Below, in pieces: positions 1-5,632 of a DNA stretch of 14,189 nt; position 1 is the stretch's first letter; each line of letters opens with the position of its first letter. This stretch comes from Candidatus Nomurabacteria bacterium (GTDB lineage: Bacteria > Patescibacteriota > Minisyncoccia > Phycocordibacterales > SBAW01). The notes below the pieces were generated by a model. That model worked only from the letters and a program-made list of their open reading frames with translations. It was not told the DNA's origin and searched no databases. The translations under genes and the position numbers were made by a program. The stretch lies in contig CALREG010000015.1 of assembly GCA_943355135.1 (NCBI GenBank), forward strand, positions 1 to 14,189, given 5' to 3'.

Positions 1-2
1 GC

Positions 3-1877
3 GGCTGGCACAAGCGCACCAAAATCCCCGCCGAAGAGTCGCGCCGGGGCTCATTTGTAACACTCCGCTACACCACCGAGCAGCAGCTAAGGGAGCTTTT
101 GCGTACACTTATGCGGAAGTCTTCTTCCGCGCAAAGGGGCGACACTAAATTGGTTGCCGACGCGCACACCTCGGCCGCCGATCTCAAACGCCGCAACGCG
201 CTTGGGATACAGCCGCTCGCTCCCCTGCGTCGGCAGATATATGGTATTGAGTCGCTCGAGGATATGCTCAAAGTCGTAGCCGACTTCCACTCGCGCGGCA
301 TCCCGTCGCTGTGGGGCGCTTTTGTGGACCAAGATTCCAAAAACAGCACCCGCTACATGCTGCACTTGTGGCAGGGCGGGCTCTCGCTCCCCGACCGCGA
401 CTATTACTTGCTCGATAAGGACGAGCAAAAGCGCGTGCGCGACGCTTACCAATTACACATCGCGCGTATTTTAAAACTCGCCAAGTTTTCTTCTGCACAA
501 GTCGCACACACCAAAGAAGTGGTGATGCGCATAGAGACTGCTCTTGCAAGGGAGTTCATGAAAAAGGAGGACACCCGCGACCCCGAAAAGATTTATCACA
601 AGGTCTCTGTTGCGCAGCTCTCAAAAATCGCCCCGGCTGTTCCGTGGAAAGAATATTTCAAGAAGACCGGTGTTTCTACCAAAGAGTTTATTGTCGGCCA
701 GCCCAAGTTTTTTGCGGCGCTCTCCCACATGCTCACCACCACCTCAATTGAGGACTGGAAGACCTATATGGAGTGGCACCTTATCAACGGCTCTGCCTCG
801 GCGCTCTCTGACGCGTTTGTAAAGGCCAACTTTGAGTTTTATAAAGTACTGACCGGCCAGAAGAAGTTGAAGCAGCCGTGGCGCCGCGCGCTTGGAGCAG
901 TCAGCGGTATGGTCGGCGAGTCGCTCGGTAAGCTCTATGTCGCAAAGCACTTCCCCGAAAGTTCAAAGCGCACCATGGACACACTCGTCAGCGACCTCTT
1001 TGAGGTCTTTGCTGGCCGTATCAAAGAGCTCGACTGGATGAGCGACCCGACCAAAAAGAAAGCCCTTATAAAACTGCGCGCCATGAAGCGCAAAATCGGC
1101 TATCCAAGCAAGTGGAAGGGCTACAAAGGTCTACAAATAAATTCCAAAGATTTCTTTGGCACCTTGCTGCGCGTCGGCGAGTACGAGCACAAGCGCGACA
1201 TGAAGAAGCTCCACGGACCAATAGACCGCACCGAGTGGTTTATGTATCCGCAGACGGTCAACGCGTACTTTGCCCCGAATCTCAACGAAATAGTCTTCCC
1301 CGCCGCAATATTGCAGTGGCCGTTTTTTGATCCATCCGTCGACATGGCGGTCAACTACGCGGGCATCGGCGCGGTCATCGGACACGAGATAACCCACGGC
1401 TTCGATGACCAAGGCGCAAAGTTTGATGCCAACGGCAACCTAAAGGGCTGGTGGACATCTGCCGACAAAAAGCGCTTTGAGAAGAAGAGCAAAGTATTTG
1501 TCTCGCAGGCCAATAAGGTAGAGGTAGAAAAGGGCGTATTTATCAACGGACAACTCACGTTGGGAGAGAACATGGCCGACATGGGTGGCGTTGTGATTGC
1601 TTACGAAGCCTATCAAAAACACCTCGCCAAACATGGACGCGAGACGGTTGCCGGGCTCTCGCCGGAAGAGCGCTTCTTTTTAGGCTATGCCCAGATGGAA
1701 CAGGAGGCTGCGCGCCCTGAGTTTAGAAAGCTTGCTGCACTCACCGACCCGCATGCCGACCATATCTGGCGCATCAACGGCCCGCTCTCAAACTTTGAGC
1801 CGTTCTACAAAACCTTTGGTCTCAAAAAAGGCGACAAGCTCTACCGCGACAAAAATTCCCGCGCCAATGTTTGGTAA
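3..1877 (+). CDS. M13 family zinc metallopeptidase (neprilysin/PepO-like), 5' end outside the window
   Basis: An M13 (gluzincin) endopeptidase, a family that cleaves peptides on the amino side of hydrophobic residues. The frame is open through the left edge and already reads family sequence there (GWHKRTKIPAEESRRGSF), so the ATG at base 99 is internal and the gene is partial; 624 residues are visible. From family lengths I estimate some tens of residues are missing. Zinc site HEITH lies at bases 1383-1397 (visible residues 461-465). The third ligand and following Asp lie in GENMAD at 1563-1580. The substrate-binding NAY motif starts at 1260, and the block NEIVFPAAILQWPFFD precedes the zinc site. 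The C-terminus ends NVW, as is usual for the family. No signal peptide or membrane anchor can be judged without the N-terminus, so cytoplasmic (PepO-like) or surface location is open. It converges with ung across an 85-base hairpin-rich gap. Confidence 0.95.
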   Translation, partial: GWHKRTKIPAEESRRGSFVTLRYTTEQQLRELLRTLMRKSSSAQRGDTKLVADAHTSAADLKRRNALGIQPLAPLRRQIYGIESLEDMLKVVADFHSRGIPSLWGAFVDQDSKNSTRYMLHLWQGGLSLPDRDYYLLDKDEQKRVRDAYQLHIARILKLAKFSSAQVAHTKEVVMRIETALAREFMKKEDTRDPEKIYHKVSVAQLSKIAPAVPWKEYFKKTGVSTKEFIVGQPKFFAALSHMLTTTSIEDWKTYMEWHLINGSASALSDAFVKANFEFYKVLTGQKKLKQPWRRALGAVSGMVGESLGKLYVAKHFPESSKRTMDTLVSDLFEVFAGRIKELDWMSDPTKKKALIKLRAMKRKIGYPSKWKGYKGLQINSKDFFGTLLRVGEYEHKRDMKKLHGPIDRTEWFMYPQTVNAYFAPNLNEIVFPAAILQWPFFDPSVDMAVNYAGIGAVIGHEITHGFDDQGAKFDANGNLKGWWTSADKKRFEKKSKVFVSQANKVEVEKGVFINGQLTLGENMADMGGVVIAYEAYQKHLAKHGRETVAGLSPEERFFLGYAQMEQEAARPEFRKLAALTDPHADHIWRINGPLSNFEPFYKTFGLKKGDKLYRDKNSRANVW

Positions 1878-1916
1878 TACCGAGGTTGAACCTCGGTACA
1901 CCAACCTCGGTACACC
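1878..1916. repeat. 10-bp palindrome followed by tandem 14-bp repeat
   Basis: Bases 1878-1887 (TACCGAGGTT) and 1889-1898 (AACCTCGGTA) are perfect inverted repeats around one G. The right arm also begins two exact tandem copies of AACCTCGGTACACC (1889-1902 and 1903-1916). The element starts one base after the peptidase stop codon. No T-run follows on either strand, so it is not a standard intrinsic terminator, although it could protect the 3' end of the mRNA. The form is that of a small dispersed palindromic element, but no second copy of this sequence occurs in the window. Confidence 0.7.
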
Positions 1917-1920
1917 ACCT

Positions 1921-1954
1921 ACACCACTACTACACGACCGTGTGACAGTGGTGT
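1921..1954. other. Compound hairpin in the convergent peptidase-ung junction
   Basis: The outer arms are ACACCACT (1921-1928) and AGTGGTGT (1947-1954). An inner stem of ACACG (1932-1936) and CGTGT (1939-1943) has a 2-base loop. The hairpin lies between two convergent stop codons. Neither strand has the T-run expected of an intrinsic terminator, so a role as a transcription or mRNA 3' boundary is only an inference. Confidence 0.45.
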
Positions 1955-1962
1955 ATGGGGGG

Positions 1963-2628
1963 TTATAACCAATCTATTTCTTCTAGACCTTGTTTTTTGA
2001 GGTAGGCGTTAGTTTTGCTAAACGGTTTGCTGCCGAAGAAGCCGCTGTAGGCGGAAAAGGGTGATGGGTGGGGCGACTCGATAACTAGGTGTTTTGTACG
2101 GTCGATGTGTGCGCCTTTGGCTTTGGCATAATTGCCCCAAAGGATAAAGACCAGATGTTCGCGCTCCTCAGAGAGTGTTTTGATTGCCGCATCCGTAAAT
2201 TCCTCCCACCCCTTACCCTGATGCGAGCCAGCGGTACGAGCACGTACCGTGAGCGTTGCGTTTAAAAGGAGCACCCCCTGCTTGGCCCAGCGCTCCAAAT
2301 CCCCTGTTTTATGTTTGACCGGTCCTGTATCCTGCTCGATCTCTTTAAAAATATTTTGTAGCGACGGCGGCAGGGCAACCCCCTCGCCCACCGCAAAACA
2401 CAGTCCGTTTGCTTGGCCGACTCCGTGATAGGGGTCTTGACCGAGTATCACCACTTTGACCTTATTAAAGGGAGTGAGATCAAAAGCTCTAAAAATATTT
2501 TTTGGTGGCGGATATACCGCACCCTTTTTGTACTCGTCTTTTACAAACGAAGTAAGCTTTGCAAAATAGTCCTTGCCAAACTCCTCTTGCAAGGCCTCCT
2601 TCCAGCTGGGCTCAATCTTGACCTCCAT
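1963..2628 (-). CDS. ung: Uracil-DNA glycosylase, family 1
   Basis: Excises uracil from DNA to start base-excision repair. The protein has 221 residues, the usual size for bacterial Ung. The water-activating motif GQDPYH is at residues 63-68 with catalytic Asp65. The uracil-contacting Asn lies in LLNATLTV (Asn123), and the DNA-intercalation loop HPSPFSAYSGFFG starts at His187. All family-1 hallmarks are intact. The ATG has no Shine-Dalgarno sequence, but TATACT lies exactly 6 bases upstream, which points to a leaderless transcript. An intrinsic terminator for the upstream genes sits immediately before it, so ung is probably transcribed separately from the Nudix/AGT-like group although it is functionally related to them. 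Confidence 0.97.
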   Translation of the reverse strand: MEVKIEPSWKEALQEEFGKDYFAKLTSFVKDEYKKGAVYPPPKNIFRAFDLTPFNKVKVVILGQDPYHGVGQANGLCFAVGEGVALPPSLQNIFKEIEQDTGPVKHKTGDLERWAKQGVLLLNATLTVRARTAGSHQGKGWEEFTDAAIKTLSEEREHLVFILWGNYAKAKGAHIDRTKHLVIESPHPSPFSAYSGFFGSKPFSKTNAYLKKQGLEEIDWL

Positions 2629-2634
2629 GGTGTC

Positions 2635-2662
2635 AGTATAAAGAAAAAACCGCCGCGGTGAA
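2635..2662 (-). promoter_or_regulatory. Putative ung promoter, -35 inside the terminator loop
   Basis: On the minus strand TTCACC (2657-2662, 4 of 6 against TTGACA) is followed after 16 bases by TATACT (2635-2640, 5 of 6 against TATAAT). Six bases then separate the -10 box from the ung ATG, so transcription would be expected to start at or next to the A of ATG. The -35 hexamer is exactly the six-base loop of the preceding terminator, and the T-run forms part of the spacer. Confidence 0.55.
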
Positions 2663-2670
2663 GCGGCGGT
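2641..2670 (-). terminator. Rho-independent terminator ending the Nudix/micropeptide transcript
   Basis: Read on the minus strand, an 8-bp GC-rich stem ACCGCCGC/GCGGCGGT (2663-2670 with 2649-2656) with loop TTCACC is followed by TTTTTTCTT. It begins 6 bases past the stop codon of the 35-codon ORF at 2677-2784, which supports that ORF being the last cistron of the transcript. Confidence 0.85.
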
Positions 2671-2676
2671 CTACTT

Positions 2677-2784
2677 TCAAGTTTTTTCGTACCAAGCCAA
2701 CGGCAAGATAAGAGCGCACACAGCCAAGAGCGACAGTAGAAGCGACATAGGCCAGACAGAGAAGACTTCAGCGGCTCGGGCCAT
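2677..2784 (-). CDS. Small single-pass membrane peptide, 35 residues, unknown function
   Basis: I do not recognise this peptide. The ORF runs from ATG (2782-2784) to TGA (2677-2679). It encodes a short polar start MARAAEVFSVW, one hydrophobic helix at about residues 12-30 (PMSLLLSLLAVCALILPLA), and the tail WYEKT. It has the clearest ribosome-binding site I found in the window: AGGGAGGG (2789-2796) ends 4 bases before the ATG and overlaps the Nudix stop codon TAG (2795-2797), suggesting translational coupling. A terminator follows 6 bases after its stop. This context makes a real gene more likely than a chance ORF. The nearness to repair enzymes could mean a stress-linked membrane peptide or a toxin-like peptide, but nothing in the sequence decides that. 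Confidence 0.65.
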   Translation of the reverse strand: MARAAEVFSVWPMSLLLSLLAVCALILPLAWYEKT

Positions 2785-2794
2785 TATTCCCTCC

Positions 2795-3274
2795 CTAGGA
2801 ACTCTGAACACCATTGATAGTATAGCCTACCAACCCAGACCCGTCATGATTAAAGTTGAACTCTGCAACCACATAGTCACCCTGTAGCGTAATAGGGAGC
2901 CAATACTTGTCGTCTATCCACATCTTCTCAAACGGTATCGCCGATTGATCAAACCACTCCGGCGCCATCTCCTCGCTTTCGGTCGGCTCGCCCACCCACT
3001 CGCGAGCAAAAAATACATGGCAGTGGATATCCCAATCGGGCTTGCCTTCAAAATGAAAGGTGAGCTCTCCCACTTTTACCAAATCTTTTTCTTGTATCAC
3101 AACCCCTATCTCCTCGTTCGCTTCGCGCACCGCAGCGACCTCTATCGTTTCTTCTTTACCCACCTTGCCACCAACACCGTTTAATTTGCCGACACCAAAC
3201 CCGCGCTTCTTCATCGCGAGCAGTATCTCAGCACTATCGTCCTTGAGCAAAAATAAAAGGGTGTCCTGTCTCAT
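2795..3274 (-). CDS. Nudix hydrolase, MTH1-like (8-oxo-dGTP/2-OH-dATP diphosphatase type)
   Basis: Probably hydrolyses oxidised purine nucleoside triphosphates to monophosphates, cleaning the nucleotide pool. The 159-residue protein has a complete Nudix box, GX5EX7REUXEEXGU, at residues 36-58 (Gly36, Glu42, Arg50-Glu51, Glu54-Glu55, Gly57). It resembles the MTH1 branch more than short MutT: FGVGKLNGVGGKV before the box, WDIHCHVFFA after it, then EMAPEWFDQSAIPFEKMW and DDKYWLPITLQG, which match the layout of the MTH1 substrate pocket region. The exact substrate is inferred from that likeness. The start ATG shares its A with the TAA of the upstream alkyltransferase-like gene (TAATG), so the two are translationally coupled. 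The TAG stop lies inside the ribosome-binding site of the membrane micropeptide. Confidence 0.9.
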   Translation of the reverse strand: MRQDTLLFLLKDDSAEILLAMKKRGFGVGKLNGVGGKVGKEETIEVAAVREANEEIGVVIQEKDLVKVGELTFHFEGKPDWDIHCHVFFAREWVGEPTESEEMAPEWFDQSAIPFEKMWIDDKYWLPITLQGDYVVAEFNFNHDGSGLVGYTINGVQSS

Positions 3275-3564
3275 TATCGTTTATACGCCTCTTCGAGCAA
3301 TAGTTCTATTTTGCGCGACGGGCCGCCGCGATTGTAGTCGCCCACTGTGCCGTCGGAGCGCACCACACGGTGGCACGGGATCTTCGGGTCAAAGTTATGC
3401 GACATAATGGTGCCCACCGCGCGCGCGGCATTTTTGTTGCCCGCCTTGGCGGCCACCTGCTTGTAGGTCATTGTTTTGCCGGCTGGGATTTTGGCCACTA
3501 CTGCGTACACCCGCTCAGAAAAGCTTCGACGTTTTGCCACCTTCTTTTTCTTCTTCTTTGTCAT
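3274..3564 (-). CDS. Alkyltransferase-like / O6-alkylguanine-DNA alkyltransferase C-terminal-domain protein
   Basis: A one-domain relative of O6-alkylguanine-DNA methyltransferases (96 residues from MTKKKKKK). It has the DNA-binding helix-turn-helix region (SERVYAVVAKIPAGKTMTYKQVAAKAG) and the active-site motif PCHRVV. The acceptor Cys is present, unlike classic ATL proteins, which have PWHRV. The N-terminal ribonuclease-like domain of Ogt/Ada is missing, and so is the longer C-terminal helix region. It may repair alkylated bases or only flag them. The N-terminus is strikingly basic. The frame opens further upstream (to 3618), but I chose the ATG at 3564 because the earlier residues resemble no family member. 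Translation would overlap the end of the nuclease gene by 50 bases; there is no clear Shine-Dalgarno site, so coupling is likely. Confidence 0.85.
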   Translation of the reverse strand: MTKKKKKKVAKRRSFSERVYAVVAKIPAGKTMTYKQVAAKAGNKNAARAVGTIMSHNFDPKIPCHRVVRSDGTVGDYNRGGPSRKIELLLEEAYKR

Positions 3565-4369
3565 GCTTAGCAGGAATGGTAGCACTTTTAAGAGGTGCGA
3601 CAACCTTACCCATGGCAATCAGTAGTGCCTTGCCCGCAGCCTCTCTATACCGACAATAATCACAGTCTGCACCCGCGGTCGGTATAGCATCGCTGTCCAA
3701 ACAAGCCTTCAAATCAAGCAGGGTGGCCTCTACCCACTCTGTTGAGCCGGTGTAGGGCACGAGCGTCACCTCAAAGTCGAGCTTGCCATCAAATGCCTCG
3801 CGGTCCTTGCTAGCGTTGGCATAGACCCAGTAGCCAGTGTCGGACACCTCAAATCCATTCTGCCTAAAGAGCCACTGATATATTTCGAGCTGGCGCTTGT
3901 AGCCACGATGCCAGTCTTCGTCGAGCGACTCTATCTTGCCCGCTTTGCTGGTGGCTTTATAGTCGACAATAATCAGCTTGCCGTCTTTATCTACCCACAC
4001 ATCATCCACCCCACCACGCACCGTAAGCCCTGTTGGCTTGTGCGCGTGCTGGATACCGCGTCGTAGTGCATCGCGCCACTCATCCATACGCGGGTCATCA
4101 AAAGGTACGGCATCTACACCATACGCTGCCGCGAGCGGATGTTGAGTCCCGTTGGCACGGTGCACATCAAACTCTTTTTTAAGCAGTTCGTCCACCGCCG
4201 AGTTGAGATTAAAAGGAAATCCGGGCGGCCGCGCGACACCGAGCTTGTTGTCCACATAAAAACAGCGCGCGCACTCCATAAAGAGGTCGATTTTTGAGCG
4301 CGAGAGGCGCCACTTCGGCCCACCAAAGTTATAGTCGGGCTGGCGATTGGGCTTATAGTACTGGCTCAT
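3515..4369 (-). CDS. RecB-family PD-(D/E)XK nuclease
   Basis: A predicted metal-dependent DNA nuclease of the RecB/Cas4-like class. Numbering from the upstream ATG at 4402: the core is GVDD (Asp133), then IIVDYKAT with Asp147 and Lys149 (the D-x-K motif), then QLEIY at 171-175 (the QxxxY motif). Two Cys pairs lie outside the core, CARC (44, 47) and CDYC (247, 250), which could bind an Fe-S cluster or zinc; the arrangement is 2+2 and not the usual 1+3. The tail is rich in Lys and Glu and overlaps the alkyltransferase-like gene. I prefer the ATG at 4369 (MSQYYKPNRQ), because the 11 codons between 4402 and 4369 are made almost entirely of a palindrome and homologues I recall begin at this point. 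The longer start at 4402 remains possible. Its biological role (repair or defence) is not shown by the sequence. Confidence 0.85.
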   Translation of the reverse strand: MSQYYKPNRQPDYNFGGPKWRLSRSKIDLFMECARCFYVDNKLGVARPPGFPFNLNSAVDELLKKEFDVHRANGTQHPLAAAYGVDAVPFDDPRMDEWRDALRRGIQHAHKPTGLTVRGGVDDVWVDKDGKLIIVDYKATSKAGKIESLDEDWHRGYKRQLEIYQWLFRQNGFEVSDTGYWVYANASKDREAFDGKLDFEVTLVPYTGSTEWVEATLLDLKACLDSDAIPTAGADCDYCRYREAAGKALLIAMGKVVAPLKSATIPAKHDKEEEKEGGKTSKLF

Positions 4370-4402
4370 CCCGTTAGAAGCCCCGCTTCTAACGGGACTC
4401 AT
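4365..4402. repeat. 11-bp palindromic element flanked by 5-bp direct repeats
   Basis: CCCGTTAGAAG (4370-4380) and CTTCTAACGGG (4386-4396) are perfect inverted repeats around a 5-base loop. On the minus strand the element is bracketed by ATGAG at 4398-4402 and again at 4365-4369, so both candidate start codons of the nuclease come from this duplication. The arrangement resembles insertion of a small palindromic element with target duplication. The half-site CCCGTTAGA recurs in the inverted repeat at 9957-10023. Confidence 0.7.
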
Positions 4403-4415
4403 GCCATTCTAACTC

Positions 4416-4433
4416 AGGGTAGCGAGTTACCCT
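4416..4433 (-). other. Small hairpin overlapping the stop of the MgtC-like gene
   Basis: AGGGTA (4416-4421) and TACCCT (4428-4433) form a 6-bp stem around a 6-base loop, and the right arm covers part of the stop codon of the MgtC-like gene (4432-4434). No T-run follows on the minus strand, so it is at best a weak attenuator or mRNA-end structure. Confidence 0.35.
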
Positions 4434-4890
4434 ACTCTTGACCTTTGTAGCGGTCGCCAAATTTGATATGTAGTATGCGCTCTACGCGCGCCAAGACCGA
4501 AAAGATAAGTATGCCGAGCATGGTGGCGACCACTGCAAGCGCGGCATAGCCAAAACCCGCCGCGACACCTATCGCTGCCGCAACCCAAATACCCGACGCG
4601 GTGGTCAGCTCTACCGGATGGTCTCCGCGAAATACGGCCAGCCCCGAGCCTATAAAGCCGATACCGACAATCACAAAGCCCGCGAGTTGCAACGGCGACA
4701 CCGCCGTAAATGTCGCGAACTGGATGCTTGCCAACACACCCTCTACGGTAAAGAGTGCTGAGCCGAGGCTCACCAACGCATAGGTGCGCATACCCGCATG
4801 CTTGCCCGCGAGCGAACGCTCAAGCCCAAACAACGCGCCCAATGCAGCCGCTATAACCAAGCGCCATACGACTTCAGAATCAAGTCCCAT
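4432..4890 (-). CDS. MgtC/SapB-like membrane protein
   Basis: An inner-membrane protein of the MgtC/SapB family, 152 residues. It shows the family blocks GLERSLAGKHAGMRTYALVS (22-41), a long hydrophobic stretch with GIGFIGSG (76-83), and LTTASGIWVAAAIGVAAGFG (95-114). About four or five hydrophobic helices can be drawn, followed by a short basic-acidic C-terminus. Members of the family are linked to growth at low magnesium and to modulation of F-type ATPase in pathogens; in this lineage the role is unknown. The C-terminal cytoplasmic ACT-like domain of longer MgtC proteins is absent. TACAAT lies 9 bases before the ATG, so the leader would be about 3 bases, with no Shine-Dalgarno site. Confidence 0.88.
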   Translation of the reverse strand: MGLDSEVVWRLVIAAALGALFGLERSLAGKHAGMRTYALVSLGSALFTVEGVLASIQFATFTAVSPLQLAGFVIVGIGFIGSGLAVFRGDHPVELTTASGIWVAAAIGVAAGFGYAALAVVATMLGILIFSVLARVERILHIKFGDRYKGQE

Positions 4891-4899
4891 ATGACGCTT

Positions 4900-4905
4900 A
4901 TTGTA
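4900..4905 (-). promoter_or_regulatory. Putative -10 box of the MgtC-like gene
   Basis: TACAAT (5 of 6 against TATAAT) ends 9 bases before the ATG at 4890. I find no convincing -35 hexamer at 16-19 bases. The same hexamer at the same 9-base distance precedes the membrane-protein gene at 9938, which supports the call. Confidence 0.45.
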
Positions 4906-4915
4906 GCCTAGGTTT

Positions 4916-5566
4916 TTAGTTTGCCTTAAAAGTTACCCACTGCACGACGCCACCTTCAGAGAGGAATTGGTCATCCTTAAGAGAGAACTTACGGTCGCCG
5001 TTGTCCACCTGCTTTGCAACCAAGTATGACTTGCCTGCCGTAGTTGCGCGCAGTAGCTCTACCGTGCCCGTCTGCCGCTCAGGGAAGAAGAGTGCGGCAC
5101 CAAGTGCGTTGCCCGGCTTGCCATTATTGTCCTCATATACAACCACCCAGGTCGGTGTTGTCACGATTGCCTTACTAATCGCAACCGAAGCACCTGCCGA
5201 CTGCGGGCTCATGATAGAGAGTGCTGGATCAGACCCAAGAGCAGGTACGCTGCTGGTATCAACGCCAAGATTTGTATTGTCGCTAGCAGTGGTGGAAGTG
5301 TCAGTCTTGGTAGTATCAGACTCACTCACCGTACTCGAAGGAGCGCGGAATGCCGACCATCCCCACGCAATAAGCGCACCTGCCACAATGCCGGCCGCTA
5401 CCATCCCAACATATTTTCCTGTGCTCGACGAACCACCTTCAGGCATCTTTACAGATGCTGCGGGCTTTGTTTGTGTGACCGACTTTTGTGCCGGAGTCTG
5501 TGCTGCTGGTGCCGACCACGAAAGTCCTCCCTGCTTCTGATTATTGTTGCCGTTGTTCTCTTGCAT
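4916..5566 (-). CDS. Membrane-anchored extracytoplasmic protein of unknown function
   Basis: The protein has 216 residues. Residues 1-50 are a low-complexity cytoplasmic tail rich in Asn, Gln, Ala, Pro and Ser. One transmembrane helix follows at about 52-70 (YVGMVAAGIVAGALIAWGW). Then comes a Ser/Thr/Asp linker (77-105) and a folded domain at about 115-216, with the central strand TWVVVYEDNNGKPGNALGAALF and further beta-strand-like segments. The WVVVYEDNNGKPG pattern recalls a small beta-sandwich domain (DUF7282 type) seen in surface proteins; that is a likeness from memory, not a search result. Topology suggests the domain faces outward. AGAAG lies about 5 bases before the ATG as a weak ribosome-binding site. 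The 66-base gap upstream holds a hairpin and AT-rich sequence that may include a promoter. Confidence 0.75.
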   Translation of the reverse strand: MQENNGNNNQKQGGLSWSAPAAQTPAQKSVTQTKPAASVKMPEGGSSSTGKYVGMVAAGIVAGALIAWGWSAFRAPSSTVSESDTTKTDTSTTASDNTNLGVDTSSVPALGSDPALSIMSPQSAGASVAISKAIVTTPTWVVVYEDNNGKPGNALGAALFFPERQTGTVELLRATTAGKSYLVAKQVDNGDRKFSLKDDQFLSEGGVVQWVTFKAN

Positions 5567-5606
5567 ACGGTTCTTCTGTATTTAAAGATTTTTTATAAAA
5601 TAGCCC

Positions 5607-5624
5607 CTGCCTGCCCTGAGGCAG
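5607..5624 (-). terminator. Possible weak terminator after the ATP-cone/nuclease gene
   Basis: CTGCCT (5607-5612) and AGGCAG (5619-5624) form a 6-bp stem with a 6-base loop, starting 8 bases after the TAG at 5633-5635. On the minus strand it is followed by GGGCTATTTTAT, only a broken T-run, so termination may be partial. The AT-rich sequence after it could also hold the promoter of the gene at 4916-5566. Confidence 0.4.
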
Positions 5625-5632
5625 ACGTGCCA

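Noticed and set aside
99..1877. Start of the M13 peptidase at the ATG at 99
   Set aside because: The frame is open to base 3 and upstream codons read conserved M13 sequence, so the ATG is internal and the gene is cut by the window edge.
3565..3618. N-terminal extension of the alkyltransferase-like protein
   Set aside because: These 18 codons would only lengthen the overlap with the nuclease gene, and the residues match nothing expected at the start of the family domain.
5001..5540. 179-codon plus-strand ORF opposite the anchored protein
   Set aside because: Antisense to an ORF with clear tail-helix-domain architecture; no supporting signals.
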